From the NCBI GenBank assembly GCA_016718315.1, contig JADKDV010000015.1:1-57265 (forward strand): a stretch of DNA of 57,265 bases, in the 5' to 3' direction. This DNA comes from Candidatus Obscuribacter sp. (GTDB lineage Bacteria; Cyanobacteriota; Vampirovibrionia; Obscuribacterales; Obscuribacteraceae). The translations under genes and the position numbers were made by a program. The first letter of the stretch is position 1. The number at the start of each line of letters is the position of its first letter. Below, in pieces: positions 49,948 through 57,265 of the stretch. The notes beneath the pieces are model-generated. The model was not told the DNA's origin and searched no databases. It was given only the letters and a program-made list of their open reading frames with translations.

Positions 49948-52412
49948 TGTGCGCTCTCCTCTTTGGGTAGGTCAAAGAGCAGGCGCAGGGTCTTTATCAG
50001 CGGTGCCAGCTGTTCAGCGGATGGGCCATCCGGTAGTGTCGTGCTAGCAGTAAATGCCGCAGCGTCCTGACCTGTCAGGCGTGAGACGCTCTCGCTTATC
50101 TGTCTCTTTTCGGAATAACTAAACTGACCAAAAGAGCGCTTAAGTAGTGGCAGGGCTTCCTGGAAGTCGTTGGCTTCTAATTGAGATACCCACTGGTCAA
50201 TCAACTGCAAAAGACCAGGATCGTGTATCAGGACTGCTGCACCGCCCGCCAAAAATCCTTCTAGCCAGAGACTGGCGTAAAACTTTTCGGAAGCACGAGA
50301 GAGGGCATAAGCCATCAGTATTGAGGCTTTGTCACTCTCTATGGTACGGGCTTCAAAAGCCATACGGCTGACTCGTCCGGCAACAAGTGCGCTGGTGCTT
50401 TTGTCTTCGGCCATTTTGACCAGCACCCGGCGGAATTCACTAAGTAGTTCGGCTTCGTTGAGTAAGCTAAGGGCCTCCCCTGTGGCAAAGATTTGATTTT
50501 GCATGGTGCGCGCTGCATCATCGTCCAGACTAAAGCAAGTAGTCTCCAGATTGATGATGATTTTGGCTGCTACACTTTTAAAGATTGCTTTGACGGCGTC
50601 ACGGTCGCCGCCCTGGACATTGCCGTAGCGGGCAATTTGTGCCAGTGCTGGCAGGGCTTTCATCAGCTCGCCCACGTCGCTTGCTACAACTGCCTGGTTT
50701 GAGACCCTTTGCATGATCTCTTTGGCTGCTGCTCCCAGATTGGCGTCCAGGCAGAGAGCCAGGAGTTTGACTAAGGCGGCAAAGCTTTCGATATTTGAGG
50801 CTTTATCCAGAGCTAGCTGCGATGCGCCTTCTTCAATAGAGCGCCCCCAAATTGAGGCTTCTACAAGAGCCAGGCTCAACTCTGGCTTCCAGTTGAGACG
50901 CCAGCTCTCGTGAAATGTGCTCTTTTTATTTACCACCTTTTGTTTTTCGGCCCAGTTAACCGCTAAGACCAAAAGTCTGGCAAAAAATACACTGCGCTCT
51001 AAATCCAGCGGTTTGCGCAAATCGAGATCAAGATCCTTTTTGCCGGCTTCGGGCTTGATGCGCAGGCGCTGGACTTGCTTGTTAAAATCTACCATTAGTG
51101 GTGTGCCAGGCAGGTCGGCGGGGACTTCGCCCAGCTTTTCGCCAACCAATAATTTCTTTTCTATGAGGGCAAGCGGTACGACATTACCTGCAAGCAGACA
51201 AGTGATGGTCGACTCGGTCACTTCCTCAAGACCCGGGCTATTGAGGTCACGCATTGCTGCCAGGGCTTCGGCCAGTCTCACGGCGTCGATTACTTGAGCT
51301 GTCGAGGCATCGAGGTCCTGCTCTCTTAATAAGCTGGCTACTTTGACCAGCCAGCTCAAAGTATTGTTTTGGCCCTCTTGCGATTTAAAGATGTGTTCAT
51401 ACCAGCCTGGTGAATTTATACCAGCACCATAGCCAGTGGCATGTTGTAATCTGCCGTGGGTCCAGGGGATCCAGGTGGACTCTACTTTTGCTTTTGGTAA
51501 GCCTTTGAGTAGCAGCTGATCTTCTTTGGCTTTGAATTTTAAATCAATTGCTGGTGCATGCCAGGCTCCGCATACTACAGCGATTTTTTTGAAGCCTTCC
51601 TTTTGGGCTTGCCGGATGGCTTGTCTAATATGCGCTTCGCGCAATTCTTCGATATTAGATGGTTCGTCATCATCATTGCTGTCACTACCACTATCGACAG
51701 GTGGCTTTTCTGTATTTGCTTTGGACTCGATAACTGCCTGCCGCAGCGAGTTCATCGCTTCACTGATTGCTTCAAAAACATCATCGTTTGTCTGTCTTTG
51801 CTCGACTATCTGCTCCCACCAGCGCTCTCCGTCGCTATAACCGGCAGCCCGAGCGAGTGCGCCTATCGGGTCGCTGGCAATCATTTTGTCTTCGAGGGCG
51901 CGCTTTTCTTGCGCCTCTGCTATCGCTTTTGATTCAGCCTTTTGCTCATCTGTGCGGTCATCTAAATGACCATCAGTCGGCTCGTCCATTTGAGGCAAAT
52001 TGTCCGGCAAAATCGCCTGCAATAGCTCATTTAGCTCAGGCTCTTTTTTTTGCCTGGCTAGTCCAAACCAGTGACTTTGTGGCAAGTCGATAAAGCGACA
52101 GGGCACCTGATTGGCATTGGCATAATCCATAGCTTGCCACTCTGGACTAAACTCTGCAAATGGATAGTAACAGGCTTGTTTGAGATTGTCCGGTGCATAG
52201 ATAAGTAAGGCCACAGGAGGGATTAGCTCCGCATGACCGACGTATTGGATAAGCTTGTCTGCCTCAGGTGGTCCCTCTATCAGTACTATATCTGGTGCCA
52301 TCTCATTGAGAGCGCGCCACACGCTACGGGCAGAGCCCGGTCCGTGGTGCCTTATACCCAGTACTTTTACAACTGAGGGGCTGGCTTTTGCAGTGGTGCT
52401 GCTCTCTGTCAT
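49944..52412 (-). CDS. DUF5682 family protein (YehM-like)
   Basis: 822 residues, in the range of the family. The N-terminus has the hallmark GIRHHGPGSARSVWRALNEM and IVLIEGPPEADKLI. An acidic Asp/Ser stretch (SGSDSNDDDEPSN) lies near residue 240, followed by KKIAVVCGAWHAPAI, reminiscent of ChaN/TraB-type folds, and a helical C-terminal 400 residues. No known activity; found in operons with MoxR and VWA genes. It starts 2 bp after the MoxR stop and overlaps the VWA gene, so translation is coupled throughout. Confidence 0.85.
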   Translation of the reverse strand: MTESSTTAKASPSVVKVLGIRHHGPGSARSVWRALNEMAPDIVLIEGPPEADKLIQYVGHAELIPPVALLIYAPDNLKQACYYPFAEFSPEWQAMDYANANQVPCRFIDLPQSHWFGLARQKKEPELNELLQAILPDNLPQMDEPTDGHLDDRTDEQKAESKAIAEAQEKRALEDKMIASDPIGALARAAGYSDGERWWEQIVEQRQTNDDVFEAISEAMNSLRQAVIESKANTEKPPVDSGSDSNDDDEPSNIEELREAHIRQAIRQAQKEGFKKIAVVCGAWHAPAIDLKFKAKEDQLLLKGLPKAKVESTWIPWTHGRLQHATGYGAGINSPGWYEHIFKSQEGQNNTLSWLVKVASLLREQDLDASTAQVIDAVRLAEALAAMRDLNSPGLEEVTESTITCLLAGNVVPLALIEKKLLVGEKLGEVPADLPGTPLMVDFNKQVQRLRIKPEAGKKDLDLDLRKPLDLERSVFFARLLVLAVNWAEKQKVVNKKSTFHESWRLNWKPELSLALVEASIWGRSIEEGASQLALDKASNIESFAALVKLLALCLDANLGAAAKEIMQRVSNQAVVASDVGELMKALPALAQIARYGNVQGGDRDAVKAIFKSVAAKIIINLETTCFSLDDDAARTMQNQIFATGEALSLLNEAELLSEFRRVLVKMAEDKSTSALVAGRVSRMAFEARTIESDKASILMAYALSRASEKFYASLWLEGFLAGGAAVLIHDPGLLQLIDQWVSQLEANDFQEALPLLKRSFGQFSYSEKRQISESVSRLTGQDAAAFTASTTLPDGPSAEQLAPLIKTLRLLFDLPKEESAQ

Positions 52413-52414
52413 TG

Positions 52415-53527
52415 TTAGATCAGATCTCTCAAGGAGCGGTAAAAGTCTTTCCAGCCTTCTCGCTCTTTAATCACTGAGTCGAGGTATTCTTTGAGTACGA
52501 GCCCGTCTTGTACGGGTTCCTTGACTACAGCTCCGACTATGCCAGCGGCCATGTCTTCGGCTTTGAGAGCGCCATCACCAAAATGTCCTGCTAGAGCCAG
52601 TCCACTGTTTAGGACTGAAATTGCCTCAGCCGTGCTCATCGAGCCAGATGGTGTGCGCAGTTTGGTCTTGCCGTCAAGTGTAGCGCCGTTTCTTAGCTCT
52701 CTAAATATAGTTACCACCCGTTGTATTTCTTCGAGGGCGGGTTTTTCGGCTGGTATCTCAAGGGCAGCGCCAAGAGCCAGTGTACGTCTTGTGACGATAT
52801 CGACTTCTTCTTCAAGTGTGGCTGGTACTGGCAATACAACTATATTAAAGCGGCGCTTGAGAGCGCTAGAGAGGTCGTTGACACCCTTGTCTCTATCGTT
52901 AGCGGTGGCGATGACGTTAAAGCCTTTGACCGACTGGATCTCAGCTCCTAGCTCTGGGATAGGTAGGGTCTTTTCGGAGAGTATTGTAATCAGTGAGTCT
53001 TGTACGTCGGCTGGTATTCTTGTCAATTCTTCCAGGCGAGCTATTTTGCCCAGGCGCATTGCTTCCATGATTGGACTTGCTACCAGGGCGTTTATCGATG
53101 GTCCATCGGCAAGCAGTCTGGCGTAGTTCCAGCCATAACGGACAGAGTCCTCGGATGTGCCAGCTGTACCTTGTACAAGCATGGTGGAGTCGCCACTGAT
53201 TGCTGCTGCTAGATGCTCTGAGACCCAGGTCTTTGCTGTGCCAGGCACACCGAGCAAAAGCAGCGCTCTATCGGTGGTGAGGGTAGCTATGGCGATTTCC
53301 ATGATACGGCTATTGCCAATATATTTTGGCGTTATTTCAAAGCCATTTTTGAGTTTGCCGCCCATCAAATACTGGAGCACTGCCCACGGTGACAGCTTCC
53401 AGTTTGGTGGCTTCTGTCTTTCGTCAGCTGCTTTTAGCTCAGTCAACTCTTCAGCGTACTGCTCTTCAGCGTGCCGTCTTTGCACTTCAAGAGCTGTAGT
53501 TTTAGCGGACTTGTCAGATTCGGTCAT
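52415..53527 (-). CDS. MoxR-type AAA+ ATPase (YehL-like)
   Basis: 370 residues. Walker A GVPGTAKT (93-100), Walker B-like region LEELTRIPADVQDSLI, sensor FNVIATANDRDKGVNDLSS and an Arg finger ALKRRFN. MoxR ATPases form rings that load metals or change the shape of a VWA-bound client. An N-terminal extension of about 60 residues with a coiled coil precedes the AAA domain. It lies in the middle of the operon and is the energy-using part of the presumed complex. ATG with CGGAG upstream. Confidence 0.92.
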   Translation of the reverse strand: MTESDKSAKTTALEVQRRHAEEQYAEELTELKAADERQKPPNWKLSPWAVLQYLMGGKLKNGFEITPKYIGNSRIMEIAIATLTTDRALLLLGVPGTAKTWVSEHLAAAISGDSTMLVQGTAGTSEDSVRYGWNYARLLADGPSINALVASPIMEAMRLGKIARLEELTRIPADVQDSLITILSEKTLPIPELGAEIQSVKGFNVIATANDRDKGVNDLSSALKRRFNIVVLPVPATLEEEVDIVTRRTLALGAALEIPAEKPALEEIQRVVTIFRELRNGATLDGKTKLRTPSGSMSTAEAISVLNSGLALAGHFGDGALKAEDMAAGIVGAVVKEPVQDGLVLKEYLDSVIKEREGWKDFYRSLRDLI

Positions 53528-53540
53528 TGCTTACTCCGTA

Positions 53541-55100
53541 TTACTCTGTAAATGCTGCTTCGATGTCACGCCGCAGACTGAGTATGTCTACAAGCTGGTT
53601 TAAAGGTCTGGCAAAAAAGTCAGTTTGTTCTGAGTCTCTTCTGATACTGGCGATTTCATCAATGCGCTTGACTGCGCTGATATGCATGTCCAGAGCAAAA
53701 TTGTTGACACTGGCTCTAAAAGTGTAGTCTAGCGCCGGTACTTTTTCTTTTGCTTCTTTGACGATAAAGTCAATTACCTTTTGAGTAAAAGCTTCACTCC
53801 AGTCAAATTGGACTTTATCTAGTTGATACCAAAAGTCTAGCTTGGGCGCTACTGTGGCACCTTCTTGTGACCATTTTGGCAGTTTGTCCAAGAGTATGGT
53901 CTCAAGCAGACTGGGCGGCAGGGACTGAAACAATTTTAGCCCCGCCTGGCTGTCTGTAAGCTTTTCGCCCATTCTCGCCACAATCTGCGTTTGCCATTCT
54001 GTTACGGTTTTGCACTTGCCTCTGTTGCCAAAAAAGCGCACTGCTTCCAAAAGCCCATCAAGTAGTGGTTGGCTCCATAGCTCTTCTTGCTCAAATAGTT
54101 TAAGCAGCTCTTGCGGATCAGAGTCATATGCTGCACTCAAATGATCAGGGTTGATACTGCCTAAGAGCTTACGCAGATAATCCGATTTTTTACCTGGTGT
54201 CTGAGTCTGAGTGCTGGTGTCAAGATAAAGCTCCAGATCTTCGATAGCCTTGTCCCTTGCCTCGATGGACTCGTCGCTAAGATTGATTTTGAGCTGACCC
54301 TTACTGACGGTCATTACTTCGGCTAGCTGGCTATGTAATGTCTCAATTACGCTTGAGCCTGGTAGCAATGTGAGCATCTCGCTAGCCAGAACGCGGACTT
54401 CTCTGCTTTTGTCAGTGTTTATTAACTGTTCCAAAAAGGTCATGTCGGAGGCCTGTGGTGGCTCCATACGCTTTAAAAAATTGACGCGCATATCGACAGA
54501 CTCTTTGCTAAAGTTTGGCGCTATCGATGCAATTGCCCGCATCGGCTCGATGTGCCGCAGTTGCAAAAAACTCGCCAGGCGCTCTTCTTTTGTGCCGCTG
54601 TCGATTTTTTCAACTAGAGTGCTTTCGCTTTTATGAGCCATCATGTCAAAAACTTTCCAATCCTCGTTTGCATCAATTAAAAACTTAAGTCGATTGCCAC
54701 CACATAGATCTATCAGGGTAACTGGTGCCTTTTTGTTTTTTAGCTTGTCTAATACCACAGGCAACAGATAATCTGGTATCAGTCTGCCGTGATGAGCACA
54801 CAGACTGAGCCAGCGCTCAATTAGTCTGAGTCCATTGTTAGATAAGTCATCGAGTAGCTGATTTAACAGTGAGATTGCTGCTACTGGAGCATATTTGCGG
54901 TTTTCGGCCGGGCAGGGCTCGGGCAGTGACTGATTAAAGCGTGGTAACCCGGGTGTGGAGCGCTTGAGCAGAGCTATGGCGGCTAATTGCAGGAGCATGC
55001 GAGTTTCTTTGCTTTCTTCCATCTGCATGGCGCTTATCAGCTCACCAAGCTCACCACCAGGCGTGTTGCCAGGCAGATCTCGACTGCTTGTGCCGAGCAC
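53541..55100 (-). CDS. DUF5691-like helical repeat protein
   Basis: The open frame from GTG 55100 gives 519 residues, all helical, HEAT-like, without motifs (LQLAAIALLKRSTPGLPRFN, LLNQLLDDLSNNGLRLIE). The family usually starts with a short helix before the L-G-T stretch. Here that helix (NALEDYWQKLVQTC) is in frame upstream, but only ATA at 55139 could start it; GAGG lies ten bases before that. So the true start may be a non-standard codon, or there may be an error. It is the second gene of the operon, directly after SWIM. Confidence 0.7.
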   Translation of the reverse strand: MLGTSSRDLPGNTPGGELGELISAMQMEESKETRMLLQLAAIALLKRSTPGLPRFNQSLPEPCPAENRKYAPVAAISLLNQLLDDLSNNGLRLIERWLSLCAHHGRLIPDYLLPVVLDKLKNKKAPVTLIDLCGGNRLKFLIDANEDWKVFDMMAHKSESTLVEKIDSGTKEERLASFLQLRHIEPMRAIASIAPNFSKESVDMRVNFLKRMEPPQASDMTFLEQLINTDKSREVRVLASEMLTLLPGSSVIETLHSQLAEVMTVSKGQLKINLSDESIEARDKAIEDLELYLDTSTQTQTPGKKSDYLRKLLGSINPDHLSAAYDSDPQELLKLFEQEELWSQPLLDGLLEAVRFFGNRGKCKTVTEWQTQIVARMGEKLTDSQAGLKLFQSLPPSLLETILLDKLPKWSQEGATVAPKLDFWYQLDKVQFDWSEAFTQKVIDFIVKEAKEKVPALDYTFRASVNNFALDMHISAVKRIDEIASIRRDSEQTDFFARPLNQLVDILSLRRDIEAAFTE

Positions 55101-55141
55101 GCAGGTTTGTACAAGCTTTTGCCAGTAGTCTTCTAAAGCGT

Positions 55142-56509
55142 TTATGGTGCCAATACCTCGCTTTTGACGGCTATTCTGTAGTAATTGTCCTCAGTAAAGA
55201 TAGACAGCGGTGTGATTGTTTCACCGTCCCATTCACCAAATAGTAAGACCGACTCTCCTTTTGCACAGCTGTATAGCTGCCAGGCTGGTAACTCAGGCAT
55301 CATCAGTGGTGCCATATTATGATCTTGATCGACCAGGTACCACTTTGTAGCTTCTCTTACTATGTAGCCTGGTCCCACAAAGAGTGGCATGTATTCTACA
55401 AATGGATTGAGTGCCAGTGCTGCTCTAAATTGTTCAATAGCCTGACTGAGACTGCATGTTATAGATGGCTTTATGTAAGTATCACTGGCGGCACCACTAT
55501 CTTTTTTGAGCACTCTCAGTGGTGCGCTGGAGCTAAAATAGACAAGCTCTGCCGGGTAGGTTTTGCCGGGCACCATGAGGATATCAAACGGTGCAGTACC
55601 GTGGGCAAAGCTCAATATCATAGCCAGTCTGCCGCTGTTTTGTCCGCGCAGATAGGTCTTCTGGACGCGCAGTCTTTCTTCTACTGTGACATATTGTCCG
55701 ACTACCAGCCAATCGTCTTTGACACCTTCGTTTTTGAGTAGTTCTTCCTGGCTTGCTGTAAAACCTATCGCTGTCAGTATGTCTTCTTGCATTTCTGGCG
55801 GCAGTTTGTCGCGATTTTTAAAAGCGCGGGTAAGCATAAAGATACTCGCTGCGCGGCTCAAAAACTGACTGTGGTAGTCCTGGTTTTTGATAGACGACAG
55901 ATTAATAACACGTTTGGCCAGCCCTGGCGCCTGGGCGTCCACGAGACGTGCTGCGCGCTCCTGCCAGTAAGCAAAAGGCTTGCTTTGCAAACTACTTGTG
56001 CCCTGCCGCAGACTGTCTTCTAAAAACAATTCCAGTGTGTCAATTCCAGCTTCTACTCGAACAAAGCGGTCGCCTTTGCGCTTCTCTTTCGCTTCTTGCA
56101 GCTGGGCCAGTTCTTCTTCAGTCCTGGGCCTTTCTTCTCTTTCTTTTTTCTTGGCCGATTTTTCCTGGCGGGATTCTATCCACTCGGCTACCCAATCAGG
56201 AGCACCAGTGCTCTCGTCAAATAGCTCGACTCTGGTCATCGCTAACAGTAGTAGTGCCAGACCGTGTTTGCAGGGAAATTTGCGACTGGGGCAGGAGCAT
56301 TTGAAGGCTGGCGCTGTTAAATCGACTTGGGTCTGGTAGGGTTTGGCGCCGCTACCCTGACAATAGCCCCAGATATAAGCCAGATCTGTGCCCATTCCTT
56401 GCCATTTGACAGGGTTGGCAAGTTCTTTGCCGCTTTTAGCCGAGCTGGCATCAGGAGCCAGCCTAAGGATGTCCTCGACCTGGTAGTTAGCGACATATTT
56501 GCTCATCAA
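55142..56509 (-). CDS. SWIM zinc finger protein (YehQ-like)
   Basis: 455 residues. A SWIM zinc finger, CSCPSRKFPCKH (Cys71, Cys73, Cys80, His82), followed by a helical segment (GLALLLLAMTRVELFDES), a Lys/Glu-rich coiled coil (residues 112-145) and a long unknown C-terminus. SWIM domains bind DNA or proteins. First gene of the operon SWIM > DUF5691-like > MoxR > DUF5682 > VWA, all on the minus strand over 7.7 kb. Starts at ATG 56509 or 56506. Confidence 0.85.
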   Translation of the reverse strand: MMSKYVANYQVEDILRLAPDASSAKSGKELANPVKWQGMGTDLAYIWGYCQGSGAKPYQTQVDLTAPAFKCSCPSRKFPCKHGLALLLLAMTRVELFDESTGAPDWVAEWIESRQEKSAKKKEREERPRTEEELAQLQEAKEKRKGDRFVRVEAGIDTLELFLEDSLRQGTSSLQSKPFAYWQERAARLVDAQAPGLAKRVINLSSIKNQDYHSQFLSRAASIFMLTRAFKNRDKLPPEMQEDILTAIGFTASQEELLKNEGVKDDWLVVGQYVTVEERLRVQKTYLRGQNSGRLAMILSFAHGTAPFDILMVPGKTYPAELVYFSSSAPLRVLKKDSGAASDTYIKPSITCSLSQAIEQFRAALALNPFVEYMPLFVGPGYIVREATKWYLVDQDHNMAPLMMPELPAWQLYSCAKGESVLLFGEWDGETITPLSIFTEDNYYRIAVKSEVLAP

Positions 56510-56564
56510 GCACTAATGATAAAGCAAAGACCACTGTCGCTAAGGCGCATTGTGACTAACTGTT

Positions 56565-57265
56565 TTAATCAATTTTGATGATATTGCGGTGGAATCTCGT
56601 AATCACATTTGGGTCTGGACAAATGCGCACGTTTTTGTCGTCTTTATCGCTATAAGGCAAATTGTTGAGCACATAGCGGATACTCTCCAGTCTGGCTCTT
56701 TGCTTATTGTTGGCGCGCACTACAATCCAGGGGCTATACGATGTGTGGGTCTTGCTAAACATATCGTCTTTGTAGCGGGTGTACAGATCCCAGCGCTCTT
56801 GAGCTTCCTGGTCGATGGGGCTTAACTTCCACTGTTTGAGCGGGTTGGTTTTACGTGATTCAAAGCGGTTTAGCTGCTCCTCTTTTGAAATCGAAAACCA
56901 GAACTTGATAAGTATGATGCCGTCTTCATAGAGCATGTGCTCAAATTCTGGCACCTGCTGGATAAAGCGAGCGTATTCGGATTTTGAGCAAAAGCCATTG
57001 ACAGGCTCAACTACGGCTCGGTTGTACCAGCTACGGTCAAAAAACACTATTTCGCCTTTGTTAGGCAATTGCACTGAGTAGCGCTGGAAGTACCATTGAC
57101 CCTTTTCGGCGTCTGTGGGCTTGGGTAGAGCAACTACACGCATCGAGCGTGGATTGAGATGCTCGGTAAAGCGTCTGATGGTGCCGCCCTTACCGGCAGC
57201 GTCACGACCCTCAAAGATGATGGCAATGCGTTTGCCGTTGTCCTGGACCCATCTTTGCAGTTTGA
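56565..57265 (-). CDS. ppk2: Polyphosphate kinase 2, partial
   Basis: The frame enters from the window edge (57265), so the N-terminus is missing. Walker A is GRDAAGKGGT, and HLNPRSMRVVALPKPTDAEK, GQWYFQRY, EIVFFDRSWYNRAVVEPVNG (Walker B region) and WKLSPIDQEAQERWDLYTRY are typical of PPK2. It moves phosphate between polyphosphate and nucleoside diphosphates. About 234 residues are present of a usual 270-300. Fits a polyphosphate-accumulating organism. Separated by 55 bp from the SWIM gene. Confidence 0.95.
   Translation of the reverse strand, partial: KLQRWVQDNGKRIAIIFEGRDAAGKGGTIRRFTEHLNPRSMRVVALPKPTDAEKGQWYFQRYSVQLPNKGEIVFFDRSWYNRAVVEPVNGFCSKSEYARFIQQVPEFEHMLYEDGIILIKFWFSISKEEQLNRFESRKTNPLKQWKLSPIDQEAQERWDLYTRYKDDMFSKTHTSYSPWIVVRANNKQRARLESIRYVLNNLPYSDKDDKNVRICPDPNVITRFHRNIIKID

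Overview
The window looks like a chromosomal segment from a non-photosynthetic cyanobacterial relative, most likely Melainabacteria/Vampirovibrionia of the Candidatus Obscuribacter type. This is an inference. It rests on the many exported TPR proteins, a TPR-C39-RHS giant with about 100-residue internal repeats, a DnaK ending in DVVDAEIV, a PPK2, and several families I know mainly from that group. I saw no rRNA, tRNA, CRISPR array or phage module.

Region 1 (1-14.1 kb) is a decaying accessory region. After an XRE-type regulator come a frameshifted secreted lectin-like protein (1178-2549) and a large RHS/YD gene (2558-10009). An IS3-type element (5610-7679) has cut the RHS gene, and the copy is itself frameshifted. 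The RHS C-terminus carries a predicted permuted papain/NlpC-like toxin domain. Downstream lie small genes of the kind found behind RHS toxins: a TPR protein, a DUF4352-like protein, a possible PD-(D/E)XK protein, a small membrane protein and a DUF1493 protein with an in-frame amber stop. An orphan RHS fragment and a solo IS end are also present.

Region 2 (14.2-26.8 kb) holds a GT-C-like membrane protein coupled to a FecR-like protein, a HerA/DUF87 ATPase split by a frameshift, a MshEN-like repeat protein, a HIT protein, a DUF2207 membrane protein with an indel in its signal peptide, two tandem paralogous TPR proteins and a third small TPR protein ending at a clear terminator.

Region 3 (26.9-48.7 kb) is mostly intact housekeeping and envelope genes: a REC-Hpt-REC-REC-GGDEF hybrid, two further paralogs of the MshEN-like family, hmgA, proC, an SDR-type NAD(P) protein, exported TPR proteins, a Spy-like chaperone, dnaK with a strong terminator, an OmpA-like protein, DUF1963, and an operon of a Cys-rich exported protein, a PEBP protein and an exported caspase-like protease. 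A Rieske-like protein lacking the usual His ligands follows.

Region 4 (48.8-56.5 kb) is one minus-strand operon, transcribed SWIM > DUF5691-like > MoxR AAA > DUF5682 > VWA. It resembles the E. coli yehLMPQ set and is probably a chelatase/MoxR-VWA type remodelling system. The window ends inside a ppk2 gene.

Caveat: several broken genes break at or next to short homopolymers. Some of the frameshifts outside region 1 could be sequencing or assembly errors rather than real mutations.
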